Positions 1-8,056 of a stretch of DNA of 12,166 nucleotides are shown here, one piece after another. This stretch comes from Gemmatimonadota bacterium (GTDB lineage: Bacteria; Gemmatimonadota; Gemmatimonadetes; Gemmatimonadales; GWC2-71-9), in NCBI GenBank assembly GCA_017889745.1, contig JAGGAG010000071.1:1-12166 (forward strand). Reading direction: 5' to 3'. Every line of letters starts with the position of its first letter. Positions within the stretch are counted from its first letter, which is position 1. The position numbers were made by a program, and so were the translations under genes. The notes beneath the pieces are model-generated. The model was not told the origin of the DNA and ran no database searches. It was given only the letters and a program-made list of their open reading frames with translations.

Positions 1-1607
1 TCGTGAATGGCGGCGGCCGACGTGGGCCTGACGGCATCGGTGATCCCGATGACGCCAAGCGCCCGGCCATCGCTGGCGACAAACGTGACGGACCGGCCCT
101 GTGCGGCGAGGTTCGCCGCGTCGGCTGCGAGGAGGCCAAGTTCGATGCCGGCAGCCGTGAGCAGGTCGGCGTTCCCGAGCAGCGCGCGCTTTCCTGCCAC
201 CAGCCCCTCGATGCCCTGACCGGGGCGGTTGGCGATATGGGTGACAGGACCAGGTATCGCCAGCCGCTTGCCGGTGGCCGCGGCGGCGATGGCCTGTGAC
301 AACGGATGCGTGGACTTGCCGGCTAGTGCCGCGGCCTGGGCGAGCACCTCGTCGGCGTGCCCTTCCGGCAGAGTCCGAATCTCAGTCACGCTCGGCCTGC
401 CCTCGGTGATCGTCCCGGTCTTGTCCAGCACGACCGTCTGGATCCGGCTCAGGCCCTCGAGCGTCGCGGCATCCTTGATGAGGATGTTGTGGCGGGCACC
501 GAGGCCGGTGCCGACGGCAACGGCGGTGGGTGTGGCGAGGCCGAGCGCATCGGGGCAGGCAATGACCACGGCGGAGATCGCGAAGGTCAGCGCGGTGAGG
601 AAGGGGGCGTCGGCGAACACTTTCCAGCCAACGAACGTGGCCACGCCGGCCCCGACCGCGACGGCGACGAGCACGGCGGCGGCGCGGTCAGCCAGCCGCT
701 GGCGCGGCGCCTTGGAGTTCTGCGCCCTGGCGACCAGGTCCGCGATCTGGGCGAGCACGGTGTCCTTGCCGACGCGGGTCGCGCGCATGGTCACCGCGCC
801 GCTCACGTTGATCGCACCGCCTACCATCGGATCGCCGGGGCGCCGCTTCACTGACCGGCTCTCGCCGGTGACGAGGGCCTCATCCACGTCGGTATCGCCC
901 TCGGTCAGCTCGCCATCCACCGGGATCTTGTCGCCCGGGCGGAGGCGGATGAGGTCGCCCACGATGACATCGCTGGTCGGAACCTCGATTTCCTTTCCTT
1001 CGCGCAGCACCCGCGCTGTCGGGGGCACCAGGTCGAACAGGGCGCGGAGCGCGTCGGACGTTCCCCGACGCGACTTCATCTCCATCCAATGCCCGAACAG
1101 CACGAAGGTCACCAGCATGCAGGCGGCCTCATAGTAGGCCGTCGGGTATCCGATCACGGTCAGGTACAGGCTCGAGATCCAGGCTGCGAGCACTCCGGTG
1201 GCGATCAGCACCGACATGTCGAGCTTGCGGCTCCGAAGCGCGTGCCAGCTCCCGCTGATGAAGATCCAGCCAGCCCACCAGACCACGGGCATGGAAAGCG
1301 CCAGCTCCAGCCAGTGAGCGAGCGGTGGGTGCACCAGCATCGGCACACCGGGGATGTGGCCGGCCAGCAACGTCACGGGGATGGTGAAGGCGAGCGCGAC
1401 CCAGAAACGGCGCCGCATGTCCCTTTCCATGGTCGCCGCCATCGCCGGGTCGGCCATCATGGATGCATGGTCGTGATGGGGTTCCCCGGCCGGTGGGGGC
1501 GCCGGGGACCTGGCCATGGAAGCGTGATCGTGGGCGACCGGTGCCGCCTGTGCCGGCGGCGCAGGATGTTCGTGGTGGGGCCCCGTTTGCGGGCCGTGGT
1601 CCTTCAT
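1..1607 (-). CDS. Heavy-metal (probably Cu/Ag) P1B-type ATPase, C-terminus off the window
   Basis: This is an inner-membrane ATPase that should export a soft metal from cytoplasm to periplasm. It is open to the left edge, with 535 residues visible. Residues 1-63 are His/Met-rich (nine His in the first 47; HDHASM occurs at 26-31 and 45-50), which recalls CopB-type N-termini rather than a CXXC metal-binding domain. Four membrane segments follow (about 67-85, 100-119, 131-151, 158-175), then the actuator domain with TGES at 247-250. Segments 5 and 6 follow, the latter with CPD at 351-353. Next come DKTGT (phosphorylated Asp395) and the HP dipeptide at His434-Pro435 in the nucleotide-binding domain. 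The GDGxND hinge and segments 7-8 lie beyond the edge. The ATG overlaps the RND stop by 4 nt (ATGA), and GGAGG lies 4 nt upstream (1612-1616). CPD replaces the usual CPC or CPH, so metal specificity is inferred mainly from the neighbours. The ATPase family is certain; the Cu/Ag substrate is likely. Confidence 0.93.
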   Translation of the reverse strand, partial: MKDHGPQTGPHHEHPAPPAQAAPVAHDHASMARSPAPPPAGEPHHDHASMMADPAMAATMERDMRRRFWVALAFTIPVTLLAGHIPGVPMLVHPPLAHWLELALSMPVVWWAGWIFISGSWHALRSRKLDMSVLIATGVLAAWISSLYLTVIGYPTAYYEAACMLVTFVLFGHWMEMKSRRGTSDALRALFDLVPPTARVLREGKEIEVPTSDVIVGDLIRLRPGDKIPVDGELTEGDTDVDEALVTGESRSVKRRPGDPMVGGAINVSGAVTMRATRVGKDTVLAQIADLVARAQNSKAPRQRLADRAAAVLVAVAVGAGVATFVGWKVFADAPFLTALTFAISAVVIACPDALGLATPTAVAVGTGLGARHNILIKDAATLEGLSRIQTVVLDKTGTITEGRPSVTEIRTLPEGHADEVLAQAAALAGKSTHPLSQAIAAAATGKRLAIPGPVTHIANRPGQGIEGLVAGKRALLGNADLLTAAGIELGLLAADAANLAAQGRSVTFVASDGRALGVIGITDAVRPTSAAAIH

Positions 1608-4600
1608 GAAGCCTCCGGTACGGCCTGGGCTTGAGCGCGTGCGGAGTGCGCGGCTCGCGCGAGTTCCCGCTCCTTCCATAGTGAGTACACCGCGGGGATC
1701 ACGAGCAGCGTCAGCAGCGTACTGCTCACCATGCCTCCCACCATCGGTGCCGCGATCCGCTTCATGACACTGGCACCGGCCCCGGTGCCCCAGAGAATCG
1801 GCAGCAGGCCGGCCATGATCGCCGTGACGGTCATCAGCTTGGGACGCACACGCTCGACAGCACCTTCCATGACAGCGTCATAGAGATCGTGCAATGTCGG
1901 GTTCCGGCCCCCGGCCCGTTTCGCCTGCCACGCGTGATCGAGGTAGATAAGCATGACAACGCCGGTTTCCGCCGCCACGCCCGCAAGGGCGACGAACCCG
2001 ATCGCCACCGCCACCGACCAGTTGTAGTCCAGCACCCAGATGAACCAGAGCCCGCCCACGAGCGCGAACGGCAGCGAGAGCATCACGATCGCCGTCTCGC
2101 CCAGGCTGCCGAAGTTGAGGTAGAGCAGGATGAAGATGATGGCCAGCGTGGCCGGCACGACAACCGAGAGCTTCTTCGCCGCCCGCTGCATGTACTCATA
2201 CTGGCCGCTCCATACCACCGTGTAGCCGGGAGGCAGCGCGACGCGGCGCTCGACCGCGCGCCGCGCTTCAGCGACGTAACTCCCGATGTCGCGACCCGTC
2301 ACGTCCACGTACACCCAGGCGGTGGGCTGGGCCCCCTCGGTGCGGACGACCATCGGCCCGGCCACCTGCCGGATCGTGGCGACCTGGCCCAAAGGCACAT
2401 AGGTCTCGGTGCCGCGTGCCGCCGCGCCCTGCCGCGCGCCGCCCATCGGGCCGCCCATCGCCGATGCCGCGCCCTCACCGACTCCGTGACTCACCGGAAT
2501 GAGCACCGAGGCGAGGCGTTCCGGGTTGTCGCGGAGTTCCTGCGGATAGCGGATGCGGACGCCGTAACGCTCGCGTCCCTCGACGGTCCGTGTCACGGTC
2601 ATCCCGCCGACGGCGGTGGCGATGACGGTCTGCACGTCACCGACGTTGAGGCCGTGGCGCGCGGCGGCGGCGCGATCGATGTCGATGTCGAGGTAGTAGC
2701 CGGACACCGCCCGCTCGGCGAAGGCACTGCGCGTGCCCGGCACCTGCCGGACGACATCCTCGATCTCCCGCCCCAGCCGCTCGAGCTCGCCGAGGTCGGG
2801 CCCGAAGATCTTCACGCCGACCGGCGTACGGATGCCCGTGGCGAGCATGTCGTTGCGCCCCTTGATCGGCATGGTCCACGCGTTGGTGGTGCCCGGCAGG
2901 CGTACCGCGGAGTCCATCTCCGCGATGAGGCGCTCCTGAGTCATCCCGGGACGCCACGCCGACTCGGGCTTGAGCGTGATCGTGGTCTCGACCATGTCGA
3001 GTCCAGCGGGATCGGTGGCGGTGTTCGCGCGGCCGGCCTTTCCCCACACGTGCTCGACCTCGGGGAAGGCCTTGAGGATGCCGTCCTGGATCCGGAGCAT
3101 CTCCCGCGCCCGGGCCACGCTGATGCCGGGAAGCGTGGTGGGCATATACAGGATCGTGCCTTCATCCAGGGGCGGCATGAACTCGCTTCCCAGCCGCGTC
3201 CAGGGGATCCAGCTCAGCACCACCGCCATCACCGCCACGGTGACCACACCCCATCGATGCCGCAATACGAAGGTGATCATCGGCCGATAGAGGCGGATCA
3301 GGATCCGGTTGACGGGGTTGGCAGTCTCCCGGAACAGGCGACCCCGGACGAAGAGTCCCATGGTGACGGGAACGAGCGAGAGGGCGAGCAGACTGGCCGC
3401 CGCCATCGAGAACGTCTTGGTGTAGGCCAGCGGATGAAAGAGCCGTCCCTCCTGGCCTTCGAGGGTGAAGACCGGAATGAACGACACCGTGATGATCAGC
3501 AGCGAGAAAAAGAGCGCCGGTCCAACCTCCCGGGCCGAGTCGCCGACGATGCGCCACCGTTCCGTGGTGGTAAGCACGCTGGTGGTGTAGGACGCGCCGG
3601 GGATCGGCTGGCCCGCCGCGCGGAGCTTCGCGTCCACGGCACGCTCGAGGTGCTTGTGCATGTTCTCGATCATCACGATCGCGGCGTCGATCATGGCACC
3701 GATGGCGATGGCAATGCCGCCGAGGGACATGATGTCGGCACCGACACCCACCTGGCGCATGGCGATGAACGCCATCAGGATGCCGATCGGCAGGGTGAGT
3801 ATCGCGACCAGGGCCGACCGGGCATGCAGCAGGAACACGATGCATACGAGGGCCACGATCGCGCTTTCCTCCAGCAGCTTTCCGCGCAGGGTCGCGATAG
3901 CCCGCTCGATCAGGTCGCTGCGGTCGTACACCGGGCGCACGATCACGCCAGGAGGAAGGCCGGCCTGCACCTCGGCCAACCTGGTCTTGATGCGCTGGAT
4001 CGTCGTGAGGGCGTTCTGCCCGAACCGCATGACGACGATGCCGCCCACGGCATCGCCGCGGCCGTCGAGATCGGCGATGCCGCGGCGCACGGCCGGCCCG
4101 ACACTCACGCGTCCCAGTTCGGCGACCCGGATGGGGGTGCCGTCCCGTGTGGCGCCAACCACGACGTTTTCGATGTCACCGAGGCTCTTGAGATAGCCAA
4201 GGCCGCGCACCATGTACTCGCGTTCGGTCAGCTCCAGCACCATCGCGCCCACGTCAGCGTTCGCGTTCTGGATGGCCGCCATGACCGACGTGATGGGCAC
4301 CCGGTATGCGAGCAGGCGCGCGGGGTCGAGGTCGATCTGGTACTGCTTCTCGAATCCGCCGATGGAGGCGACCTCGGACACTCCCGGCACGGAGGTGAGC
4401 GCGTAGCGGAGGTACCAGTCCTGGATGCTGCGAAGCTCCGCCAGCGTCTTCGTGCCGGTGGTGTCCTCGAGGCTGTACTGGAACACCCAGCCCAGCCCGG
4501 TGGCGTCAGGGCCAAGGGTGGGTGTCACCGTCGTGGGGAGCTTGTCCTTGATCCCGTTGAGGTACTCCATCACCCGTGACCTGGCCCAGTAGAGATCGGT

Positions 4601-4900
4601 GCCGTCGTCGAAGATCACGTACACGAACGAGATCCCGAAGAACGAGTAGCCGCGCACGACCCGCGCGCCCGGCACCTTGAGCATCTCGGCGGCGATCGGG
4701 TAGGTGACCTGGTCTTCGACGATGCGGGGCGCCTGCTCGTTGAACTCGGCCTGGACGATGACCTGCACGTCGCTCAGGTCGGGCAGCGCCTCGAGCGGCG
4801 TTGCCCGCACGGCGAAGATGCCACCGATGACCGCCGTCGTCGTGAAGAGCGCAACGATCAGCCGGTTGCGCAGCGACCAGTCAATGATTCTGGTGAGCAT
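1604..4900 (-). CDS. cusA: CusA-type Cu(I)/Ag(I) RND efflux pump
   Basis: This is the proton-driven inner-membrane component of a tripartite metal exporter; 1098 residues, slightly longer than E. coli CusA. The N-terminal helix (about 14-32) is followed by porter domains. The TM4 motif GAMIDAAIVMIEN (401-413) places Asp405 and Glu412 as proton-relay acids, and is of CusA rather than CzcA type. LYMPT (Met586), LDMVETT (Met636) and NDMLATG (Met685) correspond to the periplasmic three-Met site. They sit a constant 13 residues after E. coli M573/M623/M672 (numbering from memory). The C-terminal helices run from about 910 to 1075. An Ala/Gly-rich stretch (about 805-830) looks like a lineage-specific loop. 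The start has GGAGGG 8 nt upstream and overlaps the fusion-protein gene by 20 nt. The 3' end overlaps the P-type ATPase by 4 nt. Family and monovalent-metal subtype are well supported; the exact ion is not. Confidence 0.95.
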   Translation of the reverse strand: MLTRIIDWSLRNRLIVALFTTTAVIGGIFAVRATPLEALPDLSDVQVIVQAEFNEQAPRIVEDQVTYPIAAEMLKVPGARVVRGYSFFGISFVYVIFDDGTDLYWARSRVMEYLNGIKDKLPTTVTPTLGPDATGLGWVFQYSLEDTTGTKTLAELRSIQDWYLRYALTSVPGVSEVASIGGFEKQYQIDLDPARLLAYRVPITSVMAAIQNANADVGAMVLELTEREYMVRGLGYLKSLGDIENVVVGATRDGTPIRVAELGRVSVGPAVRRGIADLDGRGDAVGGIVVMRFGQNALTTIQRIKTRLAEVQAGLPPGVIVRPVYDRSDLIERAIATLRGKLLEESAIVALVCIVFLLHARSALVAILTLPIGILMAFIAMRQVGVGADIMSLGGIAIAIGAMIDAAIVMIENMHKHLERAVDAKLRAAGQPIPGASYTTSVLTTTERWRIVGDSAREVGPALFFSLLIITVSFIPVFTLEGQEGRLFHPLAYTKTFSMAAASLLALSLVPVTMGLFVRGRLFRETANPVNRILIRLYRPMITFVLRHRWGVVTVAVMAVVLSWIPWTRLGSEFMPPLDEGTILYMPTTLPGISVARAREMLRIQDGILKAFPEVEHVWGKAGRANTATDPAGLDMVETTITLKPESAWRPGMTQERLIAEMDSAVRLPGTTNAWTMPIKGRNDMLATGIRTPVGVKIFGPDLGELERLGREIEDVVRQVPGTRSAFAERAVSGYYLDIDIDRAAAARHGLNVGDVQTVIATAVGGMTVTRTVEGRERYGVRIRYPQELRDNPERLASVLIPVSHGVGEGAASAMGGPMGGARQGAAARGTETYVPLGQVATIRQVAGPMVVRTEGAQPTAWVYVDVTGRDIGSYVAEARRAVERRVALPPGYTVVWSGQYEYMQRAAKKLSVVVPATLAIIFILLYLNFGSLGETAIVMLSLPFALVGGLWFIWVLDYNWSVAVAIGFVALAGVAAETGVVMLIYLDHAWQAKRAGGRNPTLHDLYDAVMEGAVERVRPKLMTVTAIMAGLLPILWGTGAGASVMKRIAAPMVGGMVSSTLLTLLVIPAVYSLWKERELARAAHSARAQAQAVPEAS

Positions 4901-6239
4901 CGCGCTGTCCCTCCGATGTCGGCTGATTCATGCCCGGCATGTCCTGCATTCCGGTGTCTGCCCGACCCGGTGACTGCGGGACCCGCGCGGGTGATCGAGG
5001 GAGTGGAGGAGCCGTTGACGGTCCCGTGCTGGGGGCCGTCACGTCCATGCCCGGCATGTTCCCCATGCCGCCAAGGGATGCTCCCAGGTTGGATTCGGCA
5101 TCGAGCAGGAAGGTCCCCGAGGCGACGACCCGTTCCCCGGCGGCGATCCCGCTGATGATCTCGACGCGATCATCGGTGCTCGCACCGAGCCGGACCTCGC
5201 GCGGCGTGAACATGCCGCTGGTGTCTTCCACGAAGACGATGTTGCGCTCACCGGTGGCGAGCACGGCGGACCGGGGCACGCTCAGCACCGTTCGGGTGGG
5301 TGCCTTGAAGCGGATGGTCGCGTACATGCCGGGCTTGAGCGCATGGTCGGCGTTGGGCAGCTCCACCCGGATCCGGCCGGTGCGTGTTTCGGGATTGAGG
5401 GTCGGATAGACGTAGGTGATGTGGCCGGTGCGACTCGTTCCCGGCATCGCCGCGAACTCGGCCGTCACGGCGAGCCCGGTGCGTGCCGCCGGCAGGTCGG
5501 GCTCGAAGACCTCGCCTTCCAGCCACACCCGCCCGAGGTCGGCGATCTTGTACAGCGGTTCACCGGCCATGACGCGCTGACCGGGGAGCACGAGCTTCTC
5601 CACCACGACCCCGCTCACCGGAGCGGCAAAGGCCACCGTGCGGCCTGCCACTCCGGTCCGCTCCAGGCGCGCAACTTCACTCTCGGGAACGTCCCAGTAC
5701 GCGAGCCGGCGCCGTGCCGATTCGAGCAGGTCGCCCGCGCCGGCCTGGGCCGAACCGGTGCCCCCGGCGAGGTCGGCGGTGAGCCGGCGGGCGACGAGCA
5801 GCTCCTGCTCGGCGCTCACCAGCATCGGGGAGTAGAGCTCGAGCAGCGGTTCTCCCCGGCGGACGGGCTGGCCGGTCTCGTTCACCAGCAGCCGCTCCAC
5901 CCATCCATCGACCTTGAGCGCGACGGTCGCCACCCGCGTTTCGTCGTACGTGACCTGTGCCACGGTGCGTACTTCCCGCTGCAGCGGGCCCATGGTCGCC
6001 TCGGCGAAGGTGACGCCGATGCGATTGCGGTCCCGGTCGGTGAGCATCACGGGCTGAGCGCTGTCGGCCGATGCACCCTCATGTTCATGACCCGCTGCAG
6101 CGGCTCGTGTTTCCGGTCCGCGGCGCGTCATGAAGTACACGAAGACCACGGTGCCAAGGAGCACTGCGGCCAGCAGGCCGATGCGCAGGCCCCGCTGTCC
6201 GAACGTGCGGGGGCGGGCGTCGAAGGGTGAGTTACTCAT
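4881..6239 (-). CDS. cusB: CusB-type periplasmic membrane fusion protein of the metal efflux pump
   Basis: This is the periplasmic adaptor linking the RND pump to the outer-membrane factor; 452 residues. A membrane anchor or uncleaved signal lies at about 19-37, followed by a short His stretch (HEHEG, 51-55). The lipoyl/barrel-sandwich halves lie around 105-135 (GWVERLLV followed by G..V..GEPLLELYSP) and 200-230 (APVSGVVVEKLVLPGQRV). A helical hairpin of about 140-195 lies between them. Beta-barrel and membrane-proximal domains fill about 235-385. The tail from about 386 is low-complexity and Met/Pro-rich, with NMPGMD (394-399) and DMPGMN (433-438), and ends in HQNH. The tail could bind Cu(I)/Ag(I) in the manner of a CusF chaperone, which is inference. 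The ATG overlaps the outer-membrane factor stop by 8 nt (ATGAGTAA), and GGAGG (6245-6249) lies 5 nt upstream. Cysteine is absent. Confidence 0.93.
   Translation of the reverse strand: MSNSPFDARPRTFGQRGLRIGLLAAVLLGTVVFVYFMTRRGPETRAAAAGHEHEGASADSAQPVMLTDRDRNRIGVTFAEATMGPLQREVRTVAQVTYDETRVATVALKVDGWVERLLVNETGQPVRRGEPLLELYSPMLVSAEQELLVARRLTADLAGGTGSAQAGAGDLLESARRRLAYWDVPESEVARLERTGVAGRTVAFAAPVSGVVVEKLVLPGQRVMAGEPLYKIADLGRVWLEGEVFEPDLPAARTGLAVTAEFAAMPGTSRTGHITYVYPTLNPETRTGRIRVELPNADHALKPGMYATIRFKAPTRTVLSVPRSAVLATGERNIVFVEDTSGMFTPREVRLGASTDDRVEIISGIAAGERVVASGTFLLDAESNLGASLGGMGNMPGMDVTAPSTGPSTAPPLPRSPARVPQSPGRADTGMQDMPGMNQPTSEGQRDAHQNH
4929..5059 (-). repeat. Two 14-nt direct repeat copies encoding the MPGM motifs of the CusB tail
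   Basis: The + strand word CATGCCCGGCATGT occurs at 4929-4942 and again at 5046-5059. Each copy is itself a near-perfect palindrome (CATGCC-C-GGCATG) and encodes Met-Pro-Gly-Met on the minus strand. Both copies lie in the low-complexity tail of the membrane fusion protein. The simplest reading is a duplicated or convergently kept metal-binding motif rather than a mobile repeat. Confidence 0.6.
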
Positions 6240-7620
6240 GGGCGCCTCCAGGCGCGGGGGTGCCGACCTCGGGCGTGGCGGCGACGAGTGGGTGTCCGGT
6301 GAGCATCTCCAGTTCGGCGAGCGATTGACCCTGTTCCGCCTCGAGGCGGGGGATCTCGGTGCGATAGCCGTTGGCGGTCATGAGCGCGTCGAGGTACGTC
6401 ATGAAGTCGACGTTGCCGGCCTGGTAGCCGGCGCGCGCCGAGGCCACCGTCGCCTCGGTCTGGGGCAGGAGCGTATGCCGGTACAGGGCGTACAGCTGGC
6501 GCGCGCGTTCCAGCCCGGCGACCAACTCCGACACGCGGCCCCGCGTCTCGGCGCGCATCGCGTCGAGGTCCGCCTGCGCCATCTGGCGCATCGCCACCGT
6601 CTCTTCCCGCATCTTTGATTGCCGGCTGCCCGCCCAGATGGGCAGGCTGGCGCCGAGCATCAGGCTGAGCATGCGATCGGTGCCGCCACCCTGCATCGGC
6701 TGCTGGCCGTAGATCACGCCGATTTCGAGGTCGGGCCAGAGCTCGCGGCGCGCGAGCTCCTCGGCGGCAGTTGCGGCGCGCACCTGATCGGCGCCGGCCT
6801 GGATCATTCCGCGGGATGTGAGGGCCAGCGCCGTCAGCGAATCGGTCGACGGCAATGAATCGGGAAATGCCGGGAGTTCGGGGACGCCGGTCGGGTGGTT
6901 CGCAGGCCGGTCGAGCACGGCATTGAGCCGGGCAGCCATCCGGCGCCGCATGGACGTCATGTCCGCGATCTCGGCGGTCATGCGGCCGATTTCCAGCTGC
7001 GCGCGCAGGACGTCCGCCTGCCTGGCCTCGCCGGTAGCGTACATGCCCGTCACCGTGCGCGACACGCTCTCGAGCAGTTGCAGCGATTCGCCCATCACGC
7101 CCAGCGTGGCATCTGCCCGGTACAAGTCGTAGAACGCCATCGCCGCGCGGTTCCGCTGTTCCCAGACCGATTCACCCACCCGGGCCAGTTCCGCGTCGGC
7201 TCGTGACTGGGCGACCTGACCGGCCAGCCCGAGCTTCCCGGTGCCCGGAATCGGCAACATCTGGGTCAACTGCACCTGGTTCATGCCCAGCGGTTGCTGC
7301 AGGGCGAAACCGGGGAGTTGCCGGTTCATGGTCGCGACCTGGATCCAGGGGTCGGGCAGGCGCTTGGTGCCAGGCACGCGGGCCGCCGCCGCCAGGGCCG
7401 ACGCCTGCGCCGCCCGGATGGCGGGGCTGGCGCTGTCCACGGCTCGGTAGAGGGCGTCGATGGTGAGGGGGCCGGGGACGCTGGCCAGCCGCGTGGGCAC
7501 GGCCTGACCGGCGACCGGTGCCGCCATCAACGCACCGGCCAGAAAGGTCGGGAGCAGGCGTCTCCCGGCGGTGGCCCGCCAGGCGACGCGATGCCCCCAT
7601 GAGGGCAATCGCTTCATCAT
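6232..7620 (-). CDS. CzcC/CusC-type outer-membrane factor (TolC superfamily, OEP fold)
   Basis: This is the outer-membrane channel of the tripartite pump; 462 residues. It starts with two consecutive Met codons. An n-region rich in Arg and a hydrophobic stretch (about 22-38) end in a plausible signal-peptidase I site near AGQA (37-40). No cysteine is present, so unlike E. coli CusC it is not a lipoprotein. Two OEP repeats follow, about 52-245 and 255-445. They consist mainly of long Ala/Arg/Glu helices, with QVQLTQMLPIPGTGKLG (115-131) and LMLGASLPIW (320-329) as the typical strand-turn segments of CzcC-like proteins. The Shine-Dalgarno GAGGAT lies 5 nt before the first ATG, but it is inside the 3' arm of a large hairpin (7621-7694). 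Translation may therefore depend on the upstream small gene. The 3' end overlaps the fusion-protein start by 8 nt. Confidence 0.92.
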   Translation of the reverse strand: MMKRLPSWGHRVAWRATAGRRLLPTFLAGALMAAPVAGQAVPTRLASVPGPLTIDALYRAVDSASPAIRAAQASALAAAARVPGTKRLPDPWIQVATMNRQLPGFALQQPLGMNQVQLTQMLPIPGTGKLGLAGQVAQSRADAELARVGESVWEQRNRAAMAFYDLYRADATLGVMGESLQLLESVSRTVTGMYATGEARQADVLRAQLEIGRMTAEIADMTSMRRRMAARLNAVLDRPANHPTGVPELPAFPDSLPSTDSLTALALTSRGMIQAGADQVRAATAAEELARRELWPDLEIGVIYGQQPMQGGGTDRMLSLMLGASLPIWAGSRQSKMREETVAMRQMAQADLDAMRAETRGRVSELVAGLERARQLYALYRHTLLPQTEATVASARAGYQAGNVDFMTYLDALMTANGYRTEIPRLEAEQGQSLAELEMLTGHPLVAATPEVGTPAPGGAHE

Positions 7621-7694
7621 CTGATCCTCGTTCGTGTGATGCCGCGTGTGCCGACTGGCACTCGCGGCTGCGTCACGGGCTACACGAGGATCAG
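7621..7694 (-). promoter_or_regulatory. 74-nt hairpin that covers the upstream stop codon and the pump gene's Shine-Dalgarno
   Basis: The arms CTGATCCTCGT (7621-7631) and ACGAGGATCAG (7684-7694) are perfect 11-nt inverted repeats. Inside them are a 4-bp stem (7636-7639 with 7673-7676), a 6-bp stem (7641-7646 with 7663-7668), a single mismatch, and a 5-bp stem (7648-7652 with 7657-7661) closed by a 4-nt loop. This gives 26 bp in all. In the mRNA the 5' arm carries the TGA stop of the 121-residue gene. The 3' arm carries GAGGAT, the only good Shine-Dalgarno for the outer-membrane factor, and ends one base before its ATG. There is no U-tract, so this is not an intrinsic terminator. The structure is seen directly. 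Its role as a translational gate melted by ribosomes finishing the upstream gene is inference; mRNA stabilisation or processing is the alternative. Confidence 0.7.
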
Positions 7695-8056
7695 GCTATG
7701 GGAGGGGGAGTTTCCGGTGTGGGCAGCACCGACACGAACAGCGCAGGCGAGAGCTTGGTCCGCTCGGCGGTAATCTCCGGGATGACAAGCTGCGGCGTTG
7801 CCACGGCGGCGATCCCGGTGGTCGCGCAGCCCGTCATGGCAAGGCAGCCAGCTGGCGAGTGCTGCGGCGCGGAATCCTGATGCGTGGGCACGCAGGGACT
7901 GCGGGTGCCGTGTGTCGTGTGGCCGCCATGTGCCGGCGCCTCCAGGACACCGGCACCATGCGTGTAAGCGCCAGCGCAGAGCGGTGTTACGCCCAAGGTG
8001 GCGAATTGCCCCGCCAGAAGCATGAGAAGTGTGCCGGCCAACCTGTTCGCACGCAT
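7691..8056 (-). CDS. Small exported Cys/His-containing protein of the metal efflux operon, function unknown
   Basis: I do not recognise a family for this 121-residue protein. Residues 1-30 look like a Sec signal peptide (Arg2/Arg5, then a hydrophobic LAGTLLMLLAGQ core, with likely cleavage near AGA at 28-30). The mature part has His at 33, 43, 46, 49, 59 and 66 and Cys at 55, 71 and 77, a plausible metal-binding set for the periplasm. The C-terminal part (about 88-121) is a hydrophobic strand-like segment followed by a Pro-rich end (PTPETPPPIA). The start is fixed by an in-frame TGA two codons upstream. There is no clear Shine-Dalgarno, so expression may be weak or coupled. Its stop codon is embedded in the hairpin before the outer-membrane factor gene. 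It could be a metal chaperone, a sensor or a leader whose translation opens the hairpin. That it is a real gene is likely from frame, signal peptide and position. Confidence 0.7.
   Translation of the reverse strand: MRANRLAGTLLMLLAGQFATLGVTPLCAGAYTHGAGVLEAPAHGGHTTHGTRSPCVPTHQDSAPQHSPAGCLAMTGCATTGIAAVATPQLVIPEITAERTKLSPALFVSVLPTPETPPPIA

Noticed and set aside
229..1134. Plus-strand 301-codon frame at the left edge
   Set aside because: It is antisense to the P-type ATPase, whose TGES, CPD, DKTGT and HP motifs are all in one uninterrupted minus frame.
1889..4579. Very long plus-strand open frame (896 codons) opposite the RND pump gene
   Set aside because: It lies wholly antisense to a gene with clear family motifs. 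Its translation is rich in His, Arg, Asp and Gly without domain-like pattern, which is typical of shadows in GC-rich DNA.
7621..7694. Intrinsic terminator or insertion-element end
   Set aside because: No T-tract follows either arm, there is no transposase gene nearby and no target-site duplication. The placement over stop codon and Shine-Dalgarno fits a translational role better.
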